A DNA stretch of 64,000 nt from a virus. Below, piece by piece: positions 49,898 to 58,471 of the stretch. Made by a program: the position numbers and the translations under genes. The first letter of the stretch is position 1, and every line of letters begins with the position of its first letter. The stretch covers positions 16,662-80,661 of the IMG/VR virus record IMGVR_UViG_3300040806_003461; one strand, given 5' to 3'. The notes under the pieces are model-generated. The model saw only the letters and a program-made list of their open reading frames with translations. It had not been told where the DNA came from and did no database searches.

Positions 49898-50478
49898 GGC
49901 AATATATCCGCCACAAAATGAATGCGATCTGTTCCGCTGGCGTTAAGTGCCGTATGGTAACCTTTATCGGTATGAGCAAAAGTCCATTCTCCTAATGGAA
50001 GATGGTATATCTCATCCTCAATAATCATAAGGCATCCTTCATCAGTTTGAATTGGATAATGAACTCGTGGTATAGGATCAATGTGCCAATTCATACAAGT
50101 ACGTGGTTTTGATTTGAGCAATCTTACACGGCCTATATTGAACCTTTTCTTTAATACATTATACATATCTTCAAATAGAGTACCGACAAACACATCGCAC
50201 AATTCCCAATCGTAAACTGAGCTAGGTTTCATTGGAATTCTAACGTCACCTTCCGGTGTATGGCGGATAAAGAAATCGCTTTTACCTTTGTCGGCAAAAA
50301 ATCCCGCTCCAAAATTAACATCATCAGTATATCCAGGAGCAGCATTTAAACAAATCTGTTCAGCACTTAATGGGTGTGAAGGTTGCAACCAAGATACCTC
50401 GCCTGTTCGTTTAAGTAATTCTATTTCATTCAATAAACCGCTAAATTTTTGGAGTGGCATTTTTTCAAAATATTTCAT
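49894..50478 (-). CDS. Aspartyl/asparaginyl hydroxylase-type 2OG oxygenase B
   Basis: 194 residues. RVRLLKSKPRTCMNWHIDPI then PRVHYPIQTDEGCLMIIEDE and YHTALNASGTDRIHFVADI give His132-x-Asp134, distal His175 and Arg185, the Asp/Asn beta-hydroxylase (PF05118-like) arrangement with the characteristic R.H.PI.T. It would use O2, Fe(II) and 2-oxoglutarate to hydroxylate an amino-acid-like substrate. ATGA overlaps with the oxygenase A and radical SAM genes. Confidence 0.75.
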   Translation of the reverse strand: MKYFEKMPLQKFSGLLNEIELLKRTGEVSWLQPSHPLSAEQICLNAAPGYTDDVNFGAGFFADKGKSDFFIRHTPEGDVRIPMKPSSVYDWELCDVFVGTLFEDMYNVLKKRFNIGRVRLLKSKPRTCMNWHIDPIPRVHYPIQTDEGCLMIIEDEIYHLPLGEWTFAHTDKGYHTALNASGTDRIHFVADILP

Positions 50479-52007
50479 AGTCCTAAAAAGCTTTCTACTT
50501 TATCATAATAACTTCTTTGCATATACGCTTTAGCGCGTTCTTTAACTGCAGGATCTTCAAACAATTGCGTAAACGTCATCTTACGTAATTCTGAAAATTC
50601 ATACCCAAGGCATTGATAAAACATAAGGAAAAAAGTTGCTACCTTAATATCGTCAATGAATTCGGCTTGTAATTTTTTAGTATACTCAACAGCCTCAACA
50701 CTGGTCCAATCGTCGCGGATCCAACGTTTTGTATCAGGCTCAACATAAAAACCGTATTCCTCGTGCCTTATAGATAATTCTGATGCTGTACCTAATTCCA
50801 ATGGGCTAAACGAATACGAATCAAATAGATCTGAGTTTTTAAATAACTCTTTTGTCCATACATCCATTGTTTCTTCATTGTCGTGTGGCAATCCTGTAAT
50901 AAAACTACCATACACACTCAGCTCTTGATTGAATACTTCCTTTGAGCGGCGGATTGTTTCAAAGATCTTATCTTTACTACAACCTTTTCCAATAGCTTTT
51001 GCCGCGTCAGGATTTAAACTTTCAATGCCTAAGAACCACGCACAGCAATTAATTCGCTTCAGATAATCAAGTTGCTCAGGATATCTTACAATTAAATCAA
51101 TACGGATAAATGCTGAAAACTGTAATTGCTCAGGAAGATTCAATTCTTCAATCGCTTCGGCAATTGCCTGCAGCTTAACTGTTTGCTCATTAAATGTATC
51201 GTCAATGATTACGTATTTGGTTGTTCCGTATAGATCATAATTTTGTTGTAGCTCGTGTTTGATCTTTTCTTTTTCTCGAAGGAACGATAAGTCGCCTTTC
51301 TTTTTACCGATTAATGGATACGCACAGAATTTACATTTAAAAATACAACCTCGGCCGAACTCAATTCCCATTGCGTCTTCAGGATTCCAAAAATCCTCAG
51401 GCACATAATTGATTTGCGAGTTTCTAAAATCAAACTGATTTCCTTTTTGGTCAAAATCAATTACCTTCGGACTTGAACCATACGCAATATTGTAATTAAG
51501 GCGTGTTCCGTTTTTTAAATGGTCAGTAATATGCTCAGCCATTGCTTCACCCATACCAACAACATAATAGTCAATACAGTCCGCAACTTCTTTTTCTTGC
51601 GCGCGATGAGCATTCATCATTCCGCCATAAACAGTCTTAACACCTTTGGCACGGATATAGTCTGTCATCTGTTTAATATCTTCATCCTGTGTCGGCCATC
51701 GCCACAGAATATTTTTTCGAGCACCGTCTCGAGTATGCCGTTTTGTATAAACATCATCGCCGCGTCTCATAAACAACGTAGAACTAAATCCACACCATAA
51801 CGTATTTTCACCAATGAGTTTATCAAGCAACTCTTCCATTCTACCGTTCTTAATCCAATGGGTAAAGTTGTTTAATACAAACACACTATACCCAAGGTTA
51901 CGCATATGTGACGCAATCTTATAACCGCCAACAGCACGTGCTACCTGAAAGATAGGATCGCTGCCTTCAGTCATAATGATAATGTCATATGGTTTATCTA
52001 TTTTCAT
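50475..52007 (-). CDS. Radical SAM enzyme with B12-binding-type N-terminus
   Basis: 510 residues. Radical SAM cluster motif CxxxCxxC at Cys221/225/228 (GRGCIFKCKFCAYPL). Residues 1-200 have the Rossmann pattern of cobalamin-binding radical SAM proteins (YKIASHMRNLGYSVFVLNNF, TVYGGMMNAHRAQEKEVADC). Residues 229-440 are the TIM barrel (YVIIDDTFNEQTVKL, FLGIESLNPDAAKAIGKG, SFITGLPHDNEETMD). B12-radical SAM enzymes methylate unactivated carbons or rearrange rings; the substrate is unknown. A canonical DxHxxG cobalamin loop is not seen, so B12 use is uncertain. Confidence 0.78.
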   Translation of the reverse strand: MKIDKPYDIIIMTEGSDPIFQVARAVGGYKIASHMRNLGYSVFVLNNFTHWIKNGRMEELLDKLIGENTLWCGFSSTLFMRRGDDVYTKRHTRDGARKNILWRWPTQDEDIKQMTDYIRAKGVKTVYGGMMNAHRAQEKEVADCIDYYVVGMGEAMAEHITDHLKNGTRLNYNIAYGSSPKVIDFDQKGNQFDFRNSQINYVPEDFWNPEDAMGIEFGRGCIFKCKFCAYPLIGKKKGDLSFLREKEKIKHELQQNYDLYGTTKYVIIDDTFNEQTVKLQAIAEAIEELNLPEQLQFSAFIRIDLIVRYPEQLDYLKRINCCAWFLGIESLNPDAAKAIGKGCSKDKIFETIRRSKEVFNQELSVYGSFITGLPHDNEETMDVWTKELFKNSDLFDSYSFSPLELGTASELSIRHEEYGFYVEPDTKRWIRDDWTSVEAVEYTKKLQAEFIDDIKVATFFLMFYQCLGYEFSELRKMTFTQLFEDPAVKERAKAYMQRSYYDKVESFLGL

Positions 52008-52008
52008 T

Positions 52009-52779
52009 TTAACCTTTTCTTGGATTTTTAAAATCTACAGGAGTGCCATCACGGCCAGTATACCAAAGCCATCCCCAATCATCAACAACGACCTGGTCCT
52101 TTGTATTAAACCAATCGTCATACACGCAAGAATCGCCTTTTACCCAAAGACAATTGTTTTCATCTACCTTCCATTCGCAATGGAATATGTTTCCAAGGAC
52201 CGTTGCATTTTTTGGTTGCTTAGTTAATGCCGCAATGACGTCAAATTTAGAACGGAATTTATGCATAATAGCATTTACTCCAATTTCAGTCATTCCCCAT
52301 ATTGTTATAACAGTTGCACCACGATCAACGAATGCTTCAATAATATCAAACGTGACAGGCTCAGATCCAACTAAAAATACTTTATCTTTTAAGTTAAGAT
52401 CTTTAAAGCCTTTTGTTCTCATCACAGCTAACGCTTGCTTCGGCGTTAAGTGCGTATGTGTATATTTATGGGCTATCTGCACATAACGATATGGGTTGAA
52501 CTTTTCAAGGTCAACAGTTGCTCCGGCCATTAAACCTGGAATTGTTTGGGCAAACAATGCGCCTGCTCTTTGTGGATTCAAACAAGTATAGATTACTGAA
52601 TTGCCAGTAATACCTTGCGTTTCAATAGCAGCGTGAGAATTTGCTATTGATTTATACGGAGGTTGAAATATTTCCTTAGGCTCTCCAGATGAACCACTTG
52701 TTTTAATTACAATCCCTTTCTCGGCGGCATCACGGAAATAATCCTCATCATAATTATCGTACCAAGTTCTTAACGGCAT
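52009..52779 (-). CDS. Minimal adenylate-forming (ANL) enzyme
   Basis: 256 residues from ATG 52779 (AGGTGA ribosome site; the frame to 52812 intrudes into the halogenase gene). ANL motifs: A3 IKTSGSSGEPKEI (25-37), A5 WGMTEIG (161-167), and WYTGRDG (239-245). Typical ANL enzymes have about 500 residues; this one lacks the first 150 or so and stops at the A8 hinge, so the C-terminal lid with the A10 lysine is absent. It may still adenylate a carboxylate or need a partner. It lies between the radical SAM and halogenase-family genes. Confidence 0.72.
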   Translation of the reverse strand: MPLRTWYDNYDEDYFRDAAEKGIVIKTSGSSGEPKEIFQPPYKSIANSHAAIETQGITGNSVIYTCLNPQRAGALFAQTIPGLMAGATVDLEKFNPYRYVQIAHKYTHTHLTPKQALAVMRTKGFKDLNLKDKVFLVGSEPVTFDIIEAFVDRGATVITIWGMTEIGVNAIMHKFRSKFDVIAALTKQPKNATVLGNIFHCEWKVDENNCLWVKGDSCVYDDWFNTKDQVVVDDWGWLWYTGRDGTPVDFKNPRKG

Positions 52780-52783
52780 ATAT

Positions 52784-53953
52784 TCACCTAAAGTAATTAA
52801 AACCAAATTCACGGTCTACGTATCGCAATACGTGATGACCCATAAATCTTTCGGTTATTGTTTTGAACATCTGATCTTCCTGATCTGCTACATATCTTTG
52901 TAATACATCAGTTTCTTTTAAATTATTTGAGGCTCGGTCTTTTGCCCAATCCCAAAATTCATTTTCATATATTGATCCACCGTGATATATCAAATTAATG
53001 AGATCTTCAACAGCACGGTAATTTAATACGCACAACTCGTTTGCTTCATCTTCATTAATTTCGCCTCTAATGTAATCCGATAAAATTTGAGTATTTTTAA
53101 CAGCCATATAAAGTGAGTTAGCACTCATAGGCTCAAAGAATACCGCTCTGTTACCATTCTTGAGCATACGTCCGTTGACTGTCTTTTTACAATAATATGG
53201 TTTAATTGGAAATGTTCTGAAGTCCTCAATATCATCCTCGGTCGCATTCGTGATACGAATAAGTTCTTCAATTGCCATTTTCTTATCGGCAAAATTATTA
53301 TTGTATAGCAATCCGTGTGAGGTGCGATGCTGCAACGGAATTACAAACATCCATCCATACTTATGAGCTACGTGACGAGTAAATCCAAAGTCAGAAGGTT
53401 CAGGATCGTCGTATACCAATGCCGAGTTTAAAATTAAATCACATTCTTTATAATCAGTAAAGTCTTGAGGTCTGCCTCGACAATCAATCACATAGTCAAA
53501 AACGCATAGCTCTTTGTTGATTGTTAATGCACAACCTGCGCTATCCCACATTGGATGGTCACCAACCTCTCCTTCAAGTAATGTATAATTTGGATAGAGT
53601 TTTTGTAATCTGTCTAAACCCATCTTTGCAAAATCACGGGCATCAAAATGAACGGCATGATAACCAGTTTGAAATGGAAAGATAATATCCTTTTCACGCC
53701 AATCAATATAATGCGTACCATATTTTGTCGTGCTGTTTAATTCCTTAGCCTCTGTGGCAAATATAAAGTCAAATGCTTGCCCAATCGCAAAGGTTACTTC
53801 TGAGGTTGTGCTTTCTCCTACGCCAAGAATTGGAATGTTTGGATCAAAAACATGAGTAACTTCACAGTCAATACCACGGTTTTTAAAATCTTTAAGAATA
53901 CAGCCGGTGGTTAAAATGCCTGCGCTGCCTGCTCCTAAGATTGCGATTTTCAT
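52784..53953 (-). CDS. Flavin-dependent halogenase-family protein (tryptophan-halogenase type)
   Basis: 389 residues. FAD fingerprint GAGSAG (7-12), family motif PILGVGESTT (41-50), a Lys77 in STTKYGTHYIDW aligned with the catalytic Lys of tryptophan halogenases, VIDCRGRPQDF, GWMFVIPLQHRT in place of the WxWxIP signature, and VFFEPMSANSLYMAV. The Glu found in the D-P-L-E-S-T-G loop of PrnA-type enzymes is missing. So a halogenase or a related flavin mono-oxygenase is expected, with a substrate other than free tryptophan. Marine phages are known to encode a flavin halogenase (VirX1 of cyanophage Syn10). ATGA with the GNAT gene. Confidence 0.78.
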   Translation of the reverse strand: MKIAILGAGSAGILTTGCILKDFKNRGIDCEVTHVFDPNIPILGVGESTTSEVTFAIGQAFDFIFATEAKELNSTTKYGTHYIDWREKDIIFPFQTGYHAVHFDARDFAKMGLDRLQKLYPNYTLLEGEVGDHPMWDSAGCALTINKELCVFDYVIDCRGRPQDFTDYKECDLILNSALVYDDPEPSDFGFTRHVAHKYGWMFVIPLQHRTSHGLLYNNNFADKKMAIEELIRITNATEDDIEDFRTFPIKPYYCKKTVNGRMLKNGNRAVFFEPMSANSLYMAVKNTQILSDYIRGEINEDEANELCVLNYRAVEDLINLIYHGGSIYENEFWDWAKDRASNNLKETDVLQRYVADQEDQMFKTITERFMGHHVLRYVDREFGFNYFR

Positions 53954-54477
53954 GCTTCACCTCTAACTTTCAAATACTTTTCTTGATTTAATAACCAAAT
54001 ATTTTGTTCCACACCGCGTACCTGTTCTTTACTAACATGACTAACGATACCATTCTTTTCGAGAATATAATATAAGCGATTTAGTCTAAGCATTGAACCG
54101 CTTGCATCGTTTTCGGTATTTGTTGTAATGTATATAGGTTCTCTATTAACAATATCAATCGCTAAAGGCAAATGGTATTTGAACATCCAACAATTCATAT
54201 GGTTACGGCTTAACCCACCAGGAATTGAATATAACTGGCATCCTCGGTACAATGCCCTATACCCATCTTTGAATTTATGTAATCCACTCACTCCAACAAT
54301 TTTATCTTCATCGTACGTGGCAAACCAGCAACCGCCACCTTTAATTGTTACAAAGAAATTCATACGCTCGAGTGAATCGTTGTTTTTAAACCCACGTTCT
54401 TTACAAGCATGGACAAATTCCATGAGATCTTCGTTTGCTTCAAATAAAATTTCTGTTCTGAATTCTGGCTTTATCAT
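53950..54477 (-). CDS. GNAT-fold acyltransferase-like protein
   Basis: 175 residues. FVTIKGGGCWFATYDEDKIV then GVSGLHKFKDGYRALYRGC is the beta4 region of a GNAT-like fold, preceded by a helical segment and followed by PIYITTNTENDASGSMLRLN. The acetyl-CoA loop (R/Q-x-x-G-x-G/A) is not clear, so it may be a degenerate or atypical GNAT. ATGA overlaps with the halogenase-family and P450 genes make it part of the same translation chain. Acylation of the pathway product is one possibility. Confidence 0.5.
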   Translation of the reverse strand: MIKPEFRTEILFEANEDLMEFVHACKERGFKNNDSLERMNFFVTIKGGGCWFATYDEDKIVGVSGLHKFKDGYRALYRGCQLYSIPGGLSRNHMNCWMFKYHLPLAIDIVNREPIYITTNTENDASGSMLRLNRLYYILEKNGIVSHVSKEQVRGVEQNIWLLNQEKYLKVRGEA

Positions 54478-55721
54478 GTGAATTTAAATTCCAAGTCCTT
54501 CCATACGGTTGTAGATCCAAACATTGCTGCCAATCTTTCAGGTTCCTTTGTAATCTCAAAGGTTTCAAATCGGTCAAGCAACGCATTCGTAATAACATCT
54601 AAATATTTTTTAACTAAAAAATCGCCAGTACAATGGTGCGGTCCATAAGCAAGCGTAACAGGATACGGCTCGTCGTCTCGTTCTAATTTAAATTCTAATG
54701 GATCCTTGTAATATTTTGGATCTCGGTTTGCGCCATACGTATATAAAAGAATACGCCCATTTTGGTCAAACTTGTATCCGTGATAGTCCATTGTTTCTGT
54801 AATATCTCGAATACCGCCTTTAAGAGGAGCAAGACGTAATACTTCTCGAGTAAAGTTTTTAACAAGCTCGCGATCCTTTTGAATTCTTTTCACAATATCA
54901 GGATGGTTTGCTAAACACATTACAAGATACTGATATAAAGACAAAGCAAACGTTGGAATCACGACAGTCCATAACGACTGAATAAACATATATCCCATCA
55001 GCTTTGGATTATCGTTATATTCCCATTGCTTATCGCTTAGGTTATATGCCATATTGACCATCGTATCTTCGTTACGACCTTCAAGCATATAATAATCAAG
55101 AGTATCGTTTACAGCCTGAGAAAACATTTTATAGAATTCAGTTGTTTCAGCAACCGGCTTATCGTAATCAAAATCTGGATTATAGTTTGAGAATACGTTG
55201 CCAGGTCTCATCCATTCGTGAAAGCCATCTTTTACTTGTTCTTCAGTTACGTCAAGCTCATCCCACGGAAATTCAATAGTCTGAATTTGCGTATCAGTTG
55301 CGATGCGTCCGATTACATCATAAGACAAAAATGGTTTGCCTTTTTCAATTGTATCTAATGAGTCATTAACATTCTTAGTAAAAATATCAAGGAAATCGTC
55401 AGCACGACGGCGAATCCATTCAAGGCTGTGCTTTTTTGCTAAATGATGATGAGGACCTTCTCGTAAAGTCAACGCATAACCTGCACGCCATATACCACCT
55501 AATGGAGTTGGATCAAACGGTGCAGGTGAAGTTTTTGCTAAGCTGAACGCTTCATTCATTTTGGATGCTTCTTTTAAGCGATCCATTGAAAAGATTATCC
55601 AATGCTTATACGTTGGGTGCCAAAAGAATCCACGCGGTTCGTTTTCAAAAAGAAACTCCGCGTGTTCATCCATTTTATAAAGGAACTCTGAACGAGTTAT
55701 ATCAAAATCAGTTTTTCTCAT
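54474..55721 (-). CDS. Cytochrome P450
   Basis: 415 residues, typical of a soluble bacterial P450. Haem signature LAYGPHHCTGDFLVKKYL with Cys364 as thiolate ligand, ExxR at Glu293-Arg296 (FTREVLRLAPLKGG), C-helix REGPHHHLAKKH, and a meander NRDPKYYKDPLEFKLERDDE. No N-terminal membrane anchor. The I-helix (FIQSLWTVVIPTFALSLYQY) lacks the usual acid-Thr pair for O2 activation, which could mean an unusual reaction or peroxide use. No ferredoxin or reductase gene is in the window, so electrons would come from the host. ATGA with the GNAT gene. Confidence 0.9.
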   Translation of the reverse strand: MRKTDFDITRSEFLYKMDEHAEFLFENEPRGFFWHPTYKHWIIFSMDRLKEASKMNEAFSLAKTSPAPFDPTPLGGIWRAGYALTLREGPHHHLAKKHSLEWIRRRADDFLDIFTKNVNDSLDTIEKGKPFLSYDVIGRIATDTQIQTIEFPWDELDVTEEQVKDGFHEWMRPGNVFSNYNPDFDYDKPVAETTEFYKMFSQAVNDTLDYYMLEGRNEDTMVNMAYNLSDKQWEYNDNPKLMGYMFIQSLWTVVIPTFALSLYQYLVMCLANHPDIVKRIQKDRELVKNFTREVLRLAPLKGGIRDITETMDYHGYKFDQNGRILLYTYGANRDPKYYKDPLEFKLERDDEPYPVTLAYGPHHCTGDFLVKKYLDVITNALLDRFETFEITKEPERLAAMFGSTTVWKDLEFKFT

Positions 55722-55738
55722 AATATAATAAAAGTTGA

Positions 55739-56050
55739 TTAAAGGTCGGCAGTCTCAGGGGAAAAAGAAATCGCCCAACCGTTACCGGTCATTGTATCTT
55801 TAACTGTTTGAGAAACACCTGCCATGAGCGTTTTATATTCAGCCGCGGCGGCATCAGTAAAAGTATTTTGAACTGTCCATACTCCATCAGCAACTGATAC
55901 CTCAGTAGTACGGCCGCCATCAACTTCTGCAGTTGCAAGAAAATCCTGTACATTTGTTGGCAACAATTCGCGCACATAACCCATTACCTGTGCTCTCGTT
56001 GCGTCAGGCATTGTAGCTGGGGGTGTAACTGTAACTGTTTGTGTAGGCAT
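55739..56050 (-). CDS. Small protein beside the P450 (103 aa)
   Basis: 103 residues: MPTQTVTVTPPATMPDATRA, QVMGYVRELLPTNVQDFL, EVSVADGVWTVQNTFTDAAA, AEYKTLMAGVSQTVKDTM. Cys-free, so not a ferredoxin. A beta-alpha-beta pattern with an Ala-rich helix after a Trp-containing strand recalls small dimeric alpha/beta-barrel (antibiotic-biosynthesis-monooxygenase-like) proteins, but the match is weak. It opens the P450 segment of the accessory operon with 17 nt to the P450 gene. Function unknown. Confidence 0.6.
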   Translation of the reverse strand: MPTQTVTVTPPATMPDATRAQVMGYVRELLPTNVQDFLATAEVDGGRTTEVSVADGVWTVQNTFTDAAAAEYKTLMAGVSQTVKDTMTGNGWAISFSPETADL

Positions 56051-56075
56051 AATTTATCCTCCGTTATTGATTTAT

Positions 56076-57833
56076 TTATTCTTCAAAGTACAGGCTAAAG
56101 TTTTTAGAAATAAAGTGTTTTATGACAGCCTTGTCTTCAATGTTTCTTGCGTTATATTTGTTCCTTGCGGCATACCATGCTTGATGACCTATTTCAAAAG
56201 ATTTTATATTATCATAGTTATGTTGAGAATGCCAATGTGCTGCAAGTCTGAATACAGGAACGTTGTTCTTAATTGTTTTATAGGAAAAGATTGTTTCGTT
56301 ATCGTACCCAAAAGATGCTCTTATATTACTAGGATACATGCTAAACTCATCTTCTTTAAGTTCTAACATTGTATCAAGCACTTCGTCAATATCTCCAAAG
56401 AAATCAAGTTGTTCCATTGATTTTTTATTGGCTATAATAACGCCAGTGTTATACGCGTAGTTTTCGTTTTCAATATCGTCGTTCGTTAGTAGTGCATGTG
56501 AATTCCAATACTTTGCTTGAGGATTACGAAAATCTTTATTATAGTTTACAAGATATTCAGATGACTTGCCATCAATTTTTAATTCCGCGGCAGTATTATA
56601 AAAACAACAAAGAGCATGGCTACAAGGAACGTGGTCAAACGCATCGGCATAACTTAAAAACAAACAGTCAAAGTCAACATACATTACAAGGTCGTAATCT
56701 TTTGTTAGCTTTTCAGTTAACCAAATCTTATATAAATTGATTACGTCATATTCTGATAATTGCGGAAAGCGTTTATAGAATTGTTCGTATTCTTCATTAC
56801 GACCGATATGAACATAATCAGCACCGATGTGTTTAGCATAATCTTTATGATTATCTAATATTTTTTCTCGGTATTTGTTTAATTGTCTTTTTGCTATTGC
56901 GCTTTTGTTTTCAGGATTATCTGAATAACCTTTTGGATTATCGAGTCTTTCCTCAGGAATATCAATATGTAAAGAAAAAATCAGTTTCGTTTTATCTTTG
57001 AAAAACCTACCAAATTGTTTATTGATAATATGTAGGATCTTTCCTTCGTAACCTTCTGCTGGTAACTCCGAATAGATTTTATGCCATTCCTCATCCATTA
57101 GTACGTATGGGATGTTGTATTCTTCAAGGATGTATGAGAATATGCTTTCGTTATTTGGATAATAACTTAGCATAATTGTACCGAAGATTGCGTCGGTTGA
57201 TAAAGCTTTATCTTTAATGTCTTCGAGCTTATTAATAATGGAAGGTAATCTATCAACAAACTGAATCTGTTTAATGTATTCAGATCTTGCTAACATAATG
57301 CCCGTATTCATTACGTGGTTATCCTTACCACCTAACAAATCTTTTGTGATATGATATTTAAGAGTAGGAGAACGTAATCCGATAACATCAAATAGCAAAT
57401 CCTGCTTGTCCTTGCCAATAATATCGTAATCTTGATCTCTAATATAAATGCCTTTGCTTAGATCTAATTCTTCAAATACGTTTTCGTCTGTATTAAATAC
57501 AACGTCCATATCAACGTACATTACTTCATCATATTCTTCAGCAAGGTTTGCCATCAAATGATGCTTATATAAATTGACCTTCGCAAATTCTAAATTTACA
57601 TCAACCTCAAAATCCTTCATCGTATTGCGATAGAAAATAAATTCAACGCCGATCTTTTCAGCATAATCTTTTTTGTTTTGTAGCAGTCGGTCAAAGTATT
57701 CTTCAATGCATTTCTGTTTGGCAATGTCAGCCTGACGAGTTGCCTTCCAATCAAGATCAACCGTTGCCTGACTTTTATTGACTTTTTCGCCACGATTAAT
57801 ATCGTCGTAAGTTGTAAATATTACTCGTTTCAT
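56076..57833 (-). CDS. Two-domain (duplicated) GT-A glycosyltransferase-like protein
   Basis: 585 residues built from two similar halves. Half 1 (1-290) has YDEVMYVDMDVVFNT with DMD at 108-110, HVMNTGIMLA and NESIFSYILEEYNIPY. Half 2 (305-585) has YDLVMYVDFDCLFLS with DFD at 387-389, YAYNTGVIIA and NETIFSYKTIKNNVPV. Both DxD sites are kept, so both domains may bind metal and nucleotide sugar. This is the GT8/GT34-like architecture. Such a pair could build a disaccharide or act on two acceptor sites, e.g. fibre proteins or an aglycone from the oxidative genes. ATGA with the methyltransferase gene. Confidence 0.75.
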   Translation of the reverse strand: MKRVIFTTYDDINRGEKVNKSQATVDLDWKATRQADIAKQKCIEEYFDRLLQNKKDYAEKIGVEFIFYRNTMKDFEVDVNLEFAKVNLYKHHLMANLAEEYDEVMYVDMDVVFNTDENVFEELDLSKGIYIRDQDYDIIGKDKQDLLFDVIGLRSPTLKYHITKDLLGGKDNHVMNTGIMLARSEYIKQIQFVDRLPSIINKLEDIKDKALSTDAIFGTIMLSYYPNNESIFSYILEEYNIPYVLMDEEWHKIYSELPAEGYEGKILHIINKQFGRFFKDKTKLIFSLHIDIPEERLDNPKGYSDNPENKSAIAKRQLNKYREKILDNHKDYAKHIGADYVHIGRNEEYEQFYKRFPQLSEYDVINLYKIWLTEKLTKDYDLVMYVDFDCLFLSYADAFDHVPCSHALCCFYNTAAELKIDGKSSEYLVNYNKDFRNPQAKYWNSHALLTNDDIENENYAYNTGVIIANKKSMEQLDFFGDIDEVLDTMLELKEDEFSMYPSNIRASFGYDNETIFSYKTIKNNVPVFRLAAHWHSQHNYDNIKSFEIGHQAWYAARNKYNARNIEDKAVIKHFISKNFSLYFEE

Positions 57834-58471
57834 TTTCCTATTACCATATATCTTTCATATTTACCAGCATCAAGAGAACCTTTCCATTCAACCTTTCGAA
57901 GACCTAGCGAATCTACAAATTCATCAAGACTATTGTGTGTATTGATATGGGATTGGATTTCGTGATAGTTGTTACCTTGAAAACAGACTAAAGTATTCGG
58001 TGCTTTCATTCGGGTCATTAACAACAAATCTTCAGGCTCCATATGCTCACAGCTTGTATTAATAATTATATCACATTTTTGTATATTGTCAAATACCCAT
58101 TCTTCAGCATCTTCAATAATACAATAGGTTCGGTCGCTTTCCATTCCTTGAAATAACAGTTTAGCAAAACGTGCCGTCTCAGGATCAGAATCAACGTTAT
58201 GAATGTGCGGGTTTGTTTCTAATTGCTCTCGTAATAATAAACTGATTAATCCGTACCACGATCCAAGGACAGCAATGTTGTTAACCTTTTTATCTATGAA
58301 TGGCATTAGGTTATTAACCAACCATTCCTTTGAAGCAAATTGGTTTTCGTTTACTGAATTGATAATGTCGTGTATACGAAAAAGGTCAACGTCAGGATTC
58401 CATTTACTTTTTTCATAAAGATCGTCAATGGCATTCAGTGCATTTCTATAAAGCAATTCTCGGTAATTCAT
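57830..58471 (-). CDS. SAM-dependent methyltransferase-like protein
   Basis: 213 residues from ATG 58471 (GGAA ribosome site; longer frame to 58495 needs a TTG). Rossmann motifs: NNIAVLGSWYGLISLLLREQ (I), VDSDPETARFAKLLFQG (II), CDIIINTSCEHMEPEDLLL (IV). Proteins of this shape with S(W)YGLI and TSCEH.E are frequent in marine T4-likes beside small GT-like genes. Substrate unknown. Overlaps the neighbouring genes by 26 nt and 4 nt. Confidence 0.7.
   Translation of the reverse strand: MNYRELLYRNALNAIDDLYEKSKWNPDVDLFRIHDIINSVNENQFASKEWLVNNLMPFIDKKVNNIAVLGSWYGLISLLLREQLETNPHIHNVDSDPETARFAKLLFQGMESDRTYCIIEDAEEWVFDNIQKCDIIINTSCEHMEPEDLLLMTRMKAPNTLVCFQGNNYHEIQSHINTHNSLDEFVDSLGLRKVEWKGSLDAGKYERYMVIGK

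Noticed and set aside
55739-56050. Ferredoxin partner for the P450
   Set aside because: The protein has no cysteines, so it cannot hold an Fe-S cluster.
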